NCBI RefSeq assembly: GCF_049445855.1
Contig: NZ_JBMSDV010000006.1
Coordinates: 1 to 64,000 of the forward strand
Direction: 5' to 3'
Source: JAGOCV01 sp049445855
GTDB lineage: Bacteria > Pseudomonadota > Gammaproteobacteria > Burkholderiales > Burkholderiaceae_C
Length of the DNA stretch: 64,000 bases
Below are positions 6,630 to 14,751 of this stretch, in pieces. Numbering within the stretch: position 1 is the first letter of the stretch; the number at the start of each line of letters is the position of its first letter. The position numbers and the translations under genes were made by a program. The notes below the pieces were generated by a model. The model was not told where the DNA came from. It saw only the letters and a program-made list of their open reading frames with translations, and ran no database searches.

Positions 6630-7625
6630 CTATTTCCCCCGCTGGTACTTGTCGACCGCACGATTGTGCTCATCGAGCGAACTGCTGAAATGGCTGGAGC
6701 CGTCGCCCCTGGACACGAAATAAAGTGCCTTGCTGCTGGCCGGCTGAACGGCGGCAATCAACGAAGCCTTGCCCGGCATGGCGATCGGCGTGGGCGGCAG
6801 ACCGCTTCGCATGTAGGTATTGAATGGCGTGTCGGTCTGCAGGTCGCGGCGGCGCAAGTTGCCGTCGAACGCGTCGCCCATGCCATAGATGACGGTCGGG
6901 TCGGTCTGCATCGGCATGCCGATGCGCAGGCGGTTGTTGAACACCGCCGAAATCTCGGCACGGTCGCTCGGGCGGCCGGTTTCTTTCTCGACGATGCTGG
7001 CGAGGATGAGTGCCTCATCCGGCGTCTTGACGGCGATGCCGGGCGCGCGTTGCGCCCAGGCCGCGTCGAGCCGCTTGTCCATGGCGTGAAGGGCGCGACG
7101 CAGCACGGCGATGTCGCTGCTGCCCTTGGCGTAGGTGTAGGTGTCCGGGAAGAAACGGCCTTCCGGAAGCACCCCGGGCCTGCCGAGGGCGGCCATCAAC
7201 GCTTCGTTGCTCATGCCGCGCGAATCGGGTTTGAGCTGATCGGCACGGCCCAGGGCTTCGCGCACCTGCCTGAAAGTCCAGCCTTCGACCATGGTGATGG
7301 CGCGCAGCGCTTCTTCACCGCGAACGAGTTTCTGCAGCAGCGCACGCGGCGTCGTGCCGGGCTCGATCTCGTAGCTGCCGGCCTTGATCTGCCGGTCCTG
7401 GCCGGAAAAGCGGAACCAGGCATAGAGCAGGTCGGGGTTGGTGACGACGCCGGACTCGACCGCTGTCTGCGCCACGCCGCGCGGCGTGGTGCCGGGTTCG
7501 ATGGACAGGTCCACGGTCGGCGAAGCCAGCGGCAGCGGCTGGTGCAGCCACCACAACGCCCAGGCACCGGCACCCAGAGCCACGAGCGCGGCCAGCACGA
7601 AACTCACGAAGAAAAAACGACGCAC
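6630..7625 (-). CDS. mltG: Endolytic murein transglycosylase MltG
   Basis: This 331-residue inner-membrane protein cuts nascent peptidoglycan strands and so ends glycan elongation. It has one N-terminal transmembrane helix (about 4-26), a LysM-like region and the YceG catalytic domain. The catalytic glutamate lies in ASIVEKETG (209-217, E213 or E215), and the family block NRLRIGMPMQTDPTVIYG (231-248) follows. It is the first gene of the minus-strand run down to the ankyrin gene and faces ygfZ divergently across 65 bases. Confidence 0.95.
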   Translation of the reverse strand: MRRFFFVSFVLAALVALGAGAWALWWLHQPLPLASPTVDLSIEPGTTPRGVAQTAVESGVVTNPDLLYAWFRFSGQDRQIKAGSYEIEPGTTPRALLQKLVRGEEALRAITMVEGWTFRQVREALGRADQLKPDSRGMSNEALMAALGRPGVLPEGRFFPDTYTYAKGSSDIAVLRRALHAMDKRLDAAWAQRAPGIAVKTPDEALILASIVEKETGRPSDRAEISAVFNNRLRIGMPMQTDPTVIYGMGDAFDGNLRRRDLQTDTPFNTYMRSGLPPTPIAMPGKASLIAAVQPASSKALYFVSRGDGSSHFSSSLDEHNRAVDKYQRGK

Positions 7626-7677
7626 CGGCTGAGGCCCCAGGCTGTCCCCACAGGGAGGAATGGATTGAAGCGACGAT

Positions 7678-7683
7678 GATAAT
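7678..7683 (+). promoter_or_regulatory. Possible -10 element giving a leaderless ygfZ transcript
   Basis: GATAAT ends seven bases before the ATG at 7691, so transcription would begin at or next to the start codon. No good -35 box is seen 16-18 bases upstream. The same spacing occurs before selO, map and dapC in this window. Confidence 0.3.
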
Positions 7684-7690
7684 TCACCCC

Positions 7691-8689
7691 ATGACCGCCA
7701 TTTCCGCTGCTTTGCCGAATCCCCTCGCGAATCCGCTCGCGATTCCCATCGATCAGCTCCTCCATGGCGTCGCCGCCCTGCCCGATCTCGGCGTCATCCG
7801 CGCGGAAGGCGAAGAGGCTGCCAAGTTCCTGCACGGCCAGCTCACGCAGGATTTTGTGTTGCTGAACACTTCCGAGGCGCGCCTCGCCGCCCTGTGCACC
7901 GCCAAAGGCCGCATGCAGGCCAGCTTCATCGGCTTCAAGCGCAGCGAGACGGAAATCCTGCTCGTCATCAGCCGCGACCTGCTGCCGGCCACGCTCAAGC
8001 GCCTGTCGATGTTCGTGCTGCGTGCCAAGGTGAAACTCACCGATGCGACGGCTGATTTTTCGCTCTTCGGCCTGCTGGGTGATGCCGCCCGGGCCGCCGT
8101 GGACACGACCCTGCCGCCGTGGCGTCGTGTGGAAGCCGGCGATGCCAGCATCGTCACGCTCTACCCCGCCGAAGGTCAACCTCGCGCGCTGTGGGTGGCT
8201 CCTGTGTCGTCGCCGGCCCCCGCTGGCGATGCGGTGGACACGGAAATCTGGCTGTGGAGCGAGGTCCGCAGCGGCGTGGCCAGGCTGACGGTGCCAGTGG
8301 CCGAAGCCTTCGTGCCGCAGATGCTCAACTACGAATCGGTCGGCGGCGTGAACTTCAAGAAGGGCTGCTATCCCGGCCAGGAAGTGGTGGCGCGCAGCCA
8401 GTTCCGCGGCACGCTCAAGCGCCGCGCCTACCTCGTGCATGCCGATTCGCCGCTGGCCGCCGGGCAGGAAGTTTTCGAGGCGGGTGCGGATGCGGCGCAG
8501 CCGAGCGGCACGGTGGTGCAGTCTGCGGCGGCGCCCGGCGGCGGTTTCGACGCGATCGTCTCCATGCAGGTCAGTGCCGCGCAGGCCGCTGGACTTCTGG
8601 CCGGAGCACCCGGTGTGACGGCGGGGCCCGCCGAAGGCCCGGCGCTCGACCTGCTCCCCTTGCCTTACGAACTGCTCGACGACATCTGA
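7691..8689 (+). CDS. ygfZ: Tetrahydrofolate-binding protein YgfZ (Fe-S cluster assembly/repair)
   Basis: This 332-residue protein belongs to the GcvT-like YgfZ family, which supports folate-dependent repair or assembly of certain Fe-S enzymes. The family signature KGCYPGQE, with its essential cysteine, is at about 224-231, followed by VVARSQFRG. The N-terminal half shows the FLHGQLTQDF block of the folate-binding fold. An upstream ATG at 7676 would add five residues. I prefer 7691 because a GATAAT -10-like element lies between the two and would place the transcript start at this codon. It is transcribed divergently from mltG and converges on the thioesterase fusion gene. Confidence 0.9.
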   Translation: MTAISAALPNPLANPLAIPIDQLLHGVAALPDLGVIRAEGEEAAKFLHGQLTQDFVLLNTSEARLAALCTAKGRMQASFIGFKRSETEILLVISRDLLPATLKRLSMFVLRAKVKLTDATADFSLFGLLGDAARAAVDTTLPPWRRVEAGDASIVTLYPAEGQPRALWVAPVSSPAPAGDAVDTEIWLWSEVRSGVARLTVPVAEAFVPQMLNYESVGGVNFKKGCYPGQEVVARSQFRGTLKRRAYLVHADSPLAAGQEVFEAGADAAQPSGTVVQSAAAPGGGFDAIVSMQVSAAQAAGLLAGAPGVTAGPAEGPALDLLPLPYELLDDI

Positions 8690-8708
8690 CGCGCGCTGCA
8701 GCCGCGCC

Positions 8709-9566
8709 TCAAAGATCGAGCTTCATCCCGATGTGCGGAATGCCGACTTCCTCGAACGGCTCGCCCGCGATCCCGTAGCCCAACCGGCGATAGAACGCCT
8801 CGGCGCTGCGTTGCGCATGCAGATGGATGGCCTTGTCGCCGCGCTGGCGCGCCACATCTTCCAGCGCGCGCAACACGGCCTGGCCGAGGTTGGCTCCACG
8901 CAGCACGCGTGAGACCGCCATGCGACCGACCCGCGTCTCGCCTTCCGGGTGCTGGAGCAATCGCCCGGTGGCCAGCGGCATGCCGAGCCGGTTGTAGGCC
9001 ACGGCGTGCACGGCGGTCGCGTCCGCTTCGTCCCACTCCATATCCATCGGGATCTTCTGCTCCTCGACGAAGACGGCGGTGCGGATCTTCGATGCATCGG
9101 GTCCGAGCGTGTCCCACGCGCCCGTTTTCACCTCGACCATCGGCTCGCCGGCTTCGAAGCCGGTCAGCAGGTCACGCAGTGCCTGCGGGACCGGGCGCGA
9201 GGTCTGCGTGGCCGGGTCGGCGAAAACGTAGATCAGTTCACCCGTGATCAACAGTTCGTCGCCACGGAAGATGCCACCGGTGAACACCATCGATGAATTG
9301 CCGATGCGTGTGCATTTCAGGCCGACGTCCAGCTGGTCGTCATAGCGGGCCGAAGCGTGGTATTCCACCGACGCCTTCTTCACATACAGGTCGCCGCCCA
9401 ACTGGTGCATCGCCTCGTAGTACGGCACCGCGAGGGCGCGCCAGTAGTCGGCAAAGGCCGTGTCGAAGTACATCAGGTAGTGCCCGTTGAACACGATCTG
9501 CTGCATGTCCACCTCCACCCAGCGCACGCGCAGCCGGTGGAAGAAACGGAAGTCCTGTCTTTTCAT
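8709..9566 (-). CDS. Fusion of a YbgC/FadM-type acyl-CoA thioesterase with a GNAT acetyltransferase
   Basis: This 285-residue protein has two domains. Residues about 1-145 form a hotdog thioesterase: RVRWVEVDMQQIVFNGHY (13-30) is the YbgC active-site block with D20 as the probable catalytic acid. Residues about 150-285 form a GNAT acetyltransferase of the ElaA type: KIRTAVFVEEQKIP starts the fold and the acetyl-CoA loop follows in GRMAVSRVLRGANLGQAVL. There is no stop or frameshift between them, so this is a true fusion. One half releases acyl groups from CoA and the other transfers acetyl from CoA to an amine; a shared substrate is possible but unproven. It lies 25 bases after an esterase gene on the same strand. 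Confidence 0.85.
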   Translation of the reverse strand: MKRQDFRFFHRLRVRWVEVDMQQIVFNGHYLMYFDTAFADYWRALAVPYYEAMHQLGGDLYVKKASVEYHASARYDDQLDVGLKCTRIGNSSMVFTGGIFRGDELLITGELIYVFADPATQTSRPVPQALRDLLTGFEAGEPMVEVKTGAWDTLGPDASKIRTAVFVEEQKIPMDMEWDEADATAVHAVAYNRLGMPLATGRLLQHPEGETRVGRMAVSRVLRGANLGQAVLRALEDVARQRGDKAIHLHAQRSAEAFYRRLGYGIAGEPFEEVGIPHIGMKLDL

Positions 9567-9591
9567 CTCGTCTTGTCTTTCGTTTTCTTGT

Positions 9592-10551
9592 TCACTTGAA
9601 GAGCGCAGCTTTCAGGGCTGCTGCGGCGTCCATATGTGCCTGCCGCGCCTCGGGAATCGCGCGGCCAAGCTTGATGAACTCGTGCGTGACGCCACGGTAG
9701 ATTTCAAGGTCCACCGCCACGCCCGCCGCACGCAGCTTGTCGGCGTACTGGACGCCCTCGTCCACCAGCGGGTCCAGCTCGGCCAGGCCGATCCAGGCGG
9801 GTGCGACATGTTCCACGTCTTCGGCGTTCAGCGGCGCGAAACGCCAATCCTCGCGGTCGGCCCGCTCGGGGATGTACTGGTCGAAGAAGAAGGCGATGCT
9901 CGCCGCGTCCAGGATCAGCCCCTGCGCGAAGCGGCGGTTGGACTCGGCGTCCGAATGCGCGGTCGTGCCGGGATAGAACAGCAACTGCAGTGCGATCGGC
10001 AGGCCGGCGTCACGCGCCATGAGTGCACAGACCGCCGCCAGCGTTCCACCCGCGCTGTCGCCGCCAAGTGCAAGGCGCTTCGGGTCGGCGCCCAGCGTGT
10101 TGCCGTGCGCGGCCAGCCATTGCATCGCGTCCTGCGCGTCGTGTACCGCCACGGGAAAGCGGTGCGCGGGCGCGAGCCGGTAGTCGAGCGACACCACCAT
10201 GCAGCCGGAAAGCCGGCTCAGCTCGCGGCACAGCACGTCGTGCGTGGCGATGCTGCCGATGGTGAAACCGCCGCCGTGGAAGTACAACAGCACCGGCAGC
10301 ACGTCGCGCGACGGGGCGTAGAGCCGCGCCGGCATGGCGTGACCGTCGCGCGTGCTGATGCTGAAGTCCTCCACGCGCTCGAGCGGTGCGCGTGGCAGTT
10401 CGAGCACGTTCGCGCCCTTCTCGTAAGCGGCGCGCGCCTCGTCGGGCGTGAGCGAATGGAACGGGGGATGCCCCGCGCGCGCCATGCGCTCGATGACGCT
10501 GCGCATCTGCGGCGTGAGGCGGCTTGCGTGTTCCTGCCAGGGGGTGGTCAT
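9592..10551 (-). CDS. Alpha/beta hydrolase of the hormone-sensitive lipase family
   Basis: This 319-residue esterase has the HSL-family oxyanion motif HGGG at 92-95 and the nucleophile S166 in GDSAGG (164-169). The acid and base are in AELDPLVDEG and GVTHEFIKLG. No signal peptide is seen, so it is cytoplasmic and probably cleaves short-chain esters. It is transcribed divergently from the iron-type alcohol dehydrogenase across 91 bases and precedes the thioesterase-GNAT gene, suggesting ester or acyl metabolism. The true substrate cannot be told. Confidence 0.9.
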   Translation of the reverse strand: MTTPWQEHASRLTPQMRSVIERMARAGHPPFHSLTPDEARAAYEKGANVLELPRAPLERVEDFSISTRDGHAMPARLYAPSRDVLPVLLYFHGGGFTIGSIATHDVLCRELSRLSGCMVVSLDYRLAPAHRFPVAVHDAQDAMQWLAAHGNTLGADPKRLALGGDSAGGTLAAVCALMARDAGLPIALQLLFYPGTTAHSDAESNRRFAQGLILDAASIAFFFDQYIPERADREDWRFAPLNAEDVEHVAPAWIGLAELDPLVDEGVQYADKLRAAGVAVDLEIYRGVTHEFIKLGRAIPEARQAHMDAAAALKAALFK

Positions 10552-10642
10552 GCGTGATGGGCTGTTGCGGCTGTCGCACTCGCGACGGAAGACAAGGGTT
10601 TGTGGCGTTGCATCCTACCGTGACTTGCGCAACCCTACCGGC

Positions 10643-11779
10643 ATGGCCTTCATCAACTACGTCACGCTGATCCAGTTCGACCATGGCGCCATCGCGCTGC
10701 TCAAAAGCGAATGCGAACGCGTGGGCATCACCCGCCCGCTGGTGGTCACCGACGCCGGGGTGAAAGCCGCGGGCATTTTGCAGAAAGCGCTGGACGCCTT
10801 GCCCGGCATGCCGGTCGCCGTGTTCGACCAGACGCCCTCCAACCCGACCGAAACCGCCGTGCGTGCAGCGGCGGAAATCTACAAGGCGAAGAACTGCGAC
10901 GGCCTCATTGCAGTCGGCGGCGGCTCGGCCATCGACTGCGCCAAGGGCGTCGCCATCGCCGCCACGCACGACGGCCCGCTCACGCACTACGCCACGATCG
11001 AGGGCGGCTCGCCGCGCATCAGCGCGCAGACAGCGCCGGTAATCGCCGTGCCCACCACCAGCGGCACCGGCAGCGAAGTGGCGCGCGGCGCGATCATCAT
11101 CGTGGACGACCACCGCAAACTCGGCTTCCATTCGCCGCACCTGATTCCGAAGGCGGCCATCTGCGACCCCGAACTCACGCTGGGCCTGCCGCCCCGGCTG
11201 ACCGCTGCCACCGGCATGGACGCCATCGCGCACTGCATGGAAACCTTCATGTCTTCGGCGTTCAACCCCCCGGCAGACGGCATCGCGCTGGACGGCCTCA
11301 CGCGCGGATGGGCGCACATCGAGCGCGCCACGCAGAACGGACAGGACCGCGAGGCGCGCCGCCAGCTCATGAGCGCGTCGATGCAGGGCGCGATGGCCTT
11401 CCAGAAAGGGCTCGGTTGCGTGCATTCGCTGAGCCACAGCCTGGGCGGCGTCGACCCGCGCCTGCATCACGGCACGCTGAATGCGATGTTCCTGCCGGCC
11501 GTCGTCGTCTTCAATTCGGAGCATGAGTCGGTGCGCGCTGAAAAGCGGCTGGAGCGCATGGCGCATGCGATGGGCCTGTCCTCGGCCGGTGATGTTCCCG
11601 AGGCCATCCGCGACATGAGCGCACGGCTCGGTCTACCGGACGGCCTCGCGTCGATGGGCGTCCAGGAAGACTGGTTCGGCCGCATCATCGAAGGTGCGCT
11701 CGCCGATCATTGCCACAAGACGAATCCGCGGCTGGCCAGCGCCGACGATTACCGCGCGTTGCTGTCGGCTTCGATGTAG
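10643..11779 (+). CDS. Iron-containing alcohol dehydrogenase
   Basis: This 378-residue protein is a group III (Fe-dependent) alcohol dehydrogenase with a full-length family layout. The NAD(P)-binding segment VGGGSAIDCAKG and the PTTSGTGSEV block mark the N-terminal domain. Metal-ligand histidines lie in DAIAHCMETF and in HSLSHSLGG, the latter followed by HHGTLNAMFLP. The start at 10643 gives the usual N-terminus. An in-frame extension to 10448 runs back through the divergent esterase gene and is not credible. Members of this group oxidise alcohols or reduce aldehydes, and the substrate here is open. Confidence 0.9.
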   Translation: MAFINYVTLIQFDHGAIALLKSECERVGITRPLVVTDAGVKAAGILQKALDALPGMPVAVFDQTPSNPTETAVRAAAEIYKAKNCDGLIAVGGGSAIDCAKGVAIAATHDGPLTHYATIEGGSPRISAQTAPVIAVPTTSGTGSEVARGAIIIVDDHRKLGFHSPHLIPKAAICDPELTLGLPPRLTAATGMDAIAHCMETFMSSAFNPPADGIALDGLTRGWAHIERATQNGQDREARRQLMSASMQGAMAFQKGLGCVHSLSHSLGGVDPRLHHGTLNAMFLPAVVVFNSEHESVRAEKRLERMAHAMGLSSAGDVPEAIRDMSARLGLPDGLASMGVQEDWFGRIIEGALADHCHKTNPRLASADDYRALLSASM

Positions 11780-11798
11780 CCGCGGTCAGCCGAGGCCG

Positions 11799-12884
11799 TC
11801 AGAGCGGTTCGAGCCGGCCCAGGTCCGGCTTTGCCAGCCATTCCTGCAGTTCGTCCGACAGGCGCTGTGCCTCGCGCACGGCTGTGCCCCACGCGTTCAC
11901 GCGGGCCTGCAGGTCGGTGCCGTAGCGGGTGAAGTCGGTGCGGTCGGGCAGCTTGCCGTTGGGCAAGGTCTTCACCCATTCCGGGTCGGGCGCCAGCACC
12001 ACCATGCTGTCGAGGAATGGCGTGGCCTTGTGCCGCCACTTCAAGCCCTTGTCGAGCCAGCCGGGCACCACGGACTTCTGGAAGTGCGGGTACAGCACGA
12101 GGCCGGGCGTGCCCTCCTTCGCCGTCGTCTGGTAATGCAGATGCAGGTGGTAGTCGGTGATGCCGCCGTCCCAATAGGCGCCGCGCGGCGCGCCGGGAAT
12201 GTCCGGCACCGATTGCAGCACAAAAGGAATGGAGCAGCTGGCCTGCAGCGCGGCGCTGAAGTTGGCTTCGTCCAGCGCCACCTGCCGCGTGCGGTAGTCG
12301 CCCGTGCCGAACGGCAGCGGCGCGCCCGGCGCGGAGAACACCACGCGCTCCAGCCACGCGCCCATCGATTTGCGGTGCAGCGTGTTTGTGAGGAACGCGC
12401 CCAGATAACCCAGCGGCGTGCCGAGGCCGTGCTCGCGCGCCAGCACATGTCGCCCGCGCGAGGTGACGATGTGCAGCCGGTACCGCGGATTGCCCAGCAC
12501 CTCGCCGATGCGCCCGCCGTAGAACGCCTTCAGGTTCTGGCCGAACAGCTCGCTCACATGCGCGGCGCTCGGCCGTTTCTTGCCGGGGGGCACGTCGTAG
12601 TTCTGGTGGATGTAGTCGTGCTCCAGCCGCTCGAAGGCGGCCACCGGGTCCTGCAGGCAGGCCGTGGCCATGCGCCAGGCACCGATCGACGCGCCGACCA
12701 GATGCACTTCATGCGAAGAGCCGGCCAGCCAGTCGCCGAAGATGAAACGGTCCAGCGGACCGAGGATCAGCCCCTTCGGGCCGCCCGCCGCGCCGGGCAC
12801 CACGCGCACGTCCTGCGCGCGCAGGCCTTCCTGCTCGATGAGTTTGCGGGCCGCAGGGCCCGCATGGACGCGCAAGGCTTTCAA
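11799..12884 (-). CDS. Patatin-like phospholipase family protein
   Basis: This 361-residue protein has the patatin catalytic dyad. GGPKGL at 34-39 forms the oxyanion hole, S66 is the nucleophile in GASIG (64-68) and the Asp lies in YWDGGITD (DGG at 239-241). No signal peptide is seen, so a cytoplasmic lipid acyl hydrolase is likely. It lies five bases after the first HDOD gene on the same strand and is probably co-transcribed with it. It converges on the alcohol dehydrogenase gene. Confidence 0.85.
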   Translation of the reverse strand: MKALRVHAGPAARKLIEQEGLRAQDVRVVPGAAGGPKGLILGPLDRFIFGDWLAGSSHEVHLVGASIGAWRMATACLQDPVAAFERLEHDYIHQNYDVPPGKKRPSAAHVSELFGQNLKAFYGGRIGEVLGNPRYRLHIVTSRGRHVLAREHGLGTPLGYLGAFLTNTLHRKSMGAWLERVVFSAPGAPLPFGTGDYRTRQVALDEANFSAALQASCSIPFVLQSVPDIPGAPRGAYWDGGITDYHLHLHYQTTAKEGTPGLVLYPHFQKSVVPGWLDKGLKWRHKATPFLDSMVVLAPDPEWVKTLPNGKLPDRTDFTRYGTDLQARVNAWGTAVREAQRLSDELQEWLAKPDLGRLEPL

Positions 12885-12889
12885 GGGCT

Positions 12890-13714
12890 TCAGGCGAAGC
12901 TGTTCACTTCCGCCTTCGAAGTCCAGTCGATCGGGCTTTGCTGGAGCACCATGTCGATGTCCAGGCCGAGCGCGAGGCCGACGGTGTCGGGGAAGGTGAC
13001 AGCCAGCTCCTTGTCACCCAGGTTGGCTTCCTTGGCGCGGGCGCGCCAGGCCGACAGGTGGATGATGCCGGCCAGCGGCTCATACACGTCGTTCTCGAAT
13101 GGTGCGTACTGGTACTCGAGCGCATCGACGATCGCCTGCGGGAAGTTCCACTTGCGCGCGAAGCCCGCACCGACGCTGGCGTAGCAGTAGCCAAAGGTGC
13201 GGCGTTCGGCGCGCGCGCGCTTGAGCGACAGCGGGGGCACTTCCTGGTCGAGCGTCACCATCTTCTCGGGCATGCCCAGATGCATCACGAGTTCGCCCAC
13301 GCAGTGGATCAGTCCGGAGGTGAAAGCGGTGGCCTCGTTCTGGTCGAGCTTGAGCGCGAGCGAGCGCGAGAGCTTGGCGGTGTTCAGGCTGTAGCGCCAG
13401 AACTGCTGCATGTTGATGCCCTGCACCACCTGGAAAGTACCGACGAGCGACACGGCGCTGACGAGCGAGCGCACTTGCACGAGGCCGAGGATGGCCACGG
13501 CTTCGTTGACTTCGCTGATGGATCGGGACAGCTGGAAGAACGCCGAGTTGGCGATCTGCAGGATACGGGTCGTCAGGCCGGGGTCGGCGCTGATGAGTTT
13601 GCTGACCTTGCGGACGTCAGGCTCAGGCTGGTCCAGCTCCACCATGAGGAGAGCGACCACCTTCGGCATGCTGGGTACGGCCTTGTGAGAGGCCAGCAGT
13701 GCATTCAGCTCCAT
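12890..13714 (-). CDS. HDOD-domain signalling protein, copy 1
   Basis: This 274-residue protein is a single HDOD domain, a degenerate relative of HD phosphohydrolases used in regulatory proteins. Recognisable blocks are ISADPGLTTRILQIANSAFF, the EAVAILGLVQVRSLV helix, and FTSGLIHCVGELVM, where a catalytic HD pair is absent. It is strongly similar in layout to the neighbouring gene at 13823-14626, so the two are tandem paralogues. HDOD proteins in betaproteobacteria often act in motility or virulence control. It is followed at once by the patatin gene. Confidence 0.88.
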   Translation of the reverse strand: MELNALLASHKAVPSMPKVVALLMVELDQPEPDVRKVSKLISADPGLTTRILQIANSAFFQLSRSISEVNEAVAILGLVQVRSLVSAVSLVGTFQVVQGINMQQFWRYSLNTAKLSRSLALKLDQNEATAFTSGLIHCVGELVMHLGMPEKMVTLDQEVPPLSLKRARAERRTFGYCYASVGAGFARKWNFPQAIVDALEYQYAPFENDVYEPLAGIIHLSAWRARAKEANLGDKELAVTFPDTVGLALGLDIDMVLQQSPIDWTSKAEVNSFA

Positions 13715-13822
13715 GAAACGGTATGTCTATCCAATATGTATAAATCTGAAACAGATTATGCGTTGTCCCCGCGTGGCCGACTGTGACCAATCAACGGAAT
13801 TGCCGGAAATCAGCGGCGCTGA

Positions 13823-14626
13823 TCAGGAGAATTCTTCCGAACCCGACTCGTAGTTCAGGATTCCGTCGGGATCGATGCCCAGTGCCTCGCCCACGAGGTC
13901 GGGATAGGTCGTGATCAGTTCCTTGGCACGCAGGTTGAGCTCGATCCCGCGCGCGCGCCAGGCGGCCAGATGGATCACGCCGGCCAATGGCTCGTACACG
14001 TCGTTTTCATACGGGCGCACGTGGTTGGCCACGCCATTGACGATGCGCCAGGGAAACTTCCAGCGTTTGGCCAGTTCGGCGCCGACGTGCGCGTACGAAT
14101 AACCGAAGATGGCATCCTGGGCCTCGGCGCGGTTCAGCGCGAGCGGCTTGCACACCGAGTCGAGCCGGTCCATGGCATCGGACATGCCCACGCGCATCGG
14201 CAGTTCGCCCACGGCATGGATCAGGCCGGAGGTGTAGGCCTCGCCATCGTCGAGGTCGATTTCCATCGCGAGGCGTCGCGCCAGTTCGGCGGTGTTCAGG
14301 CTGTAGCTCCAGAACTGCTGGAGGCGGTCGGGGCTGACGGACGGGAAGCTCTGGTTCATCACCATGGCGATGGCCAGCGAACGGACCTTGCGCAGGCCGA
14401 GGATGCGCAAGGAATCTTCCACGCTGCCGACGGTGCGGCCGCGCCAGAAAAACGACGAGTTCGCCTGCTTGAGCAGCTTGGCCGTGAGAACCGGATCGGT
14501 GGAGATGCAGGCGGCGACGGTGCCGGTGTCGATATCGGGGTCGTCCAGGCCCGATATCAATTGCGCCGTGGCGGCGGGGGCTGCAGGCAGCGCCCCTGGC
14601 TGGGCAAGCAGGGCTTCAAGTTGCAC
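13823..14626 (-). CDS. HDOD-domain signalling protein, copy 2
   Basis: This 267-residue HDOD protein is a diverged duplicate of the next gene downstream. It shares the STDPVLTAKLLKQANSSFFW block, the LRILGLRKVRSLAIA helix, the YTSGLIHAVGELPM segment and the closing YEPLAGVIHLAAWRAR segment. The 108 bases between the two contain no gene, so each may have its own promoter. No other domain is attached, so any output must come through a partner protein. Confidence 0.88.
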   Translation of the reverse strand: MQLEALLAQPGALPAAPAATAQLISGLDDPDIDTGTVAACISTDPVLTAKLLKQANSSFFWRGRTVGSVEDSLRILGLRKVRSLAIAMVMNQSFPSVSPDRLQQFWSYSLNTAELARRLAMEIDLDDGEAYTSGLIHAVGELPMRVGMSDAMDRLDSVCKPLALNRAEAQDAIFGYSYAHVGAELAKRWKFPWRIVNGVANHVRPYENDVYEPLAGVIHLAAWRARGIELNLRAKELITTYPDLVGEALGIDPDGILNYESGSEEFS

Positions 14627-14751
14627 TGTGTGACTCCATGGCGGTCATCTCTCCCATTCGCGGGTGTGCCCTGGCGCTGAGGCCATCGAAGAGCACGGAC
14701 ACATCCGGATACATGAAGCCATTATGAAGCGCAAAGTAGCAGCCGGTTTGA

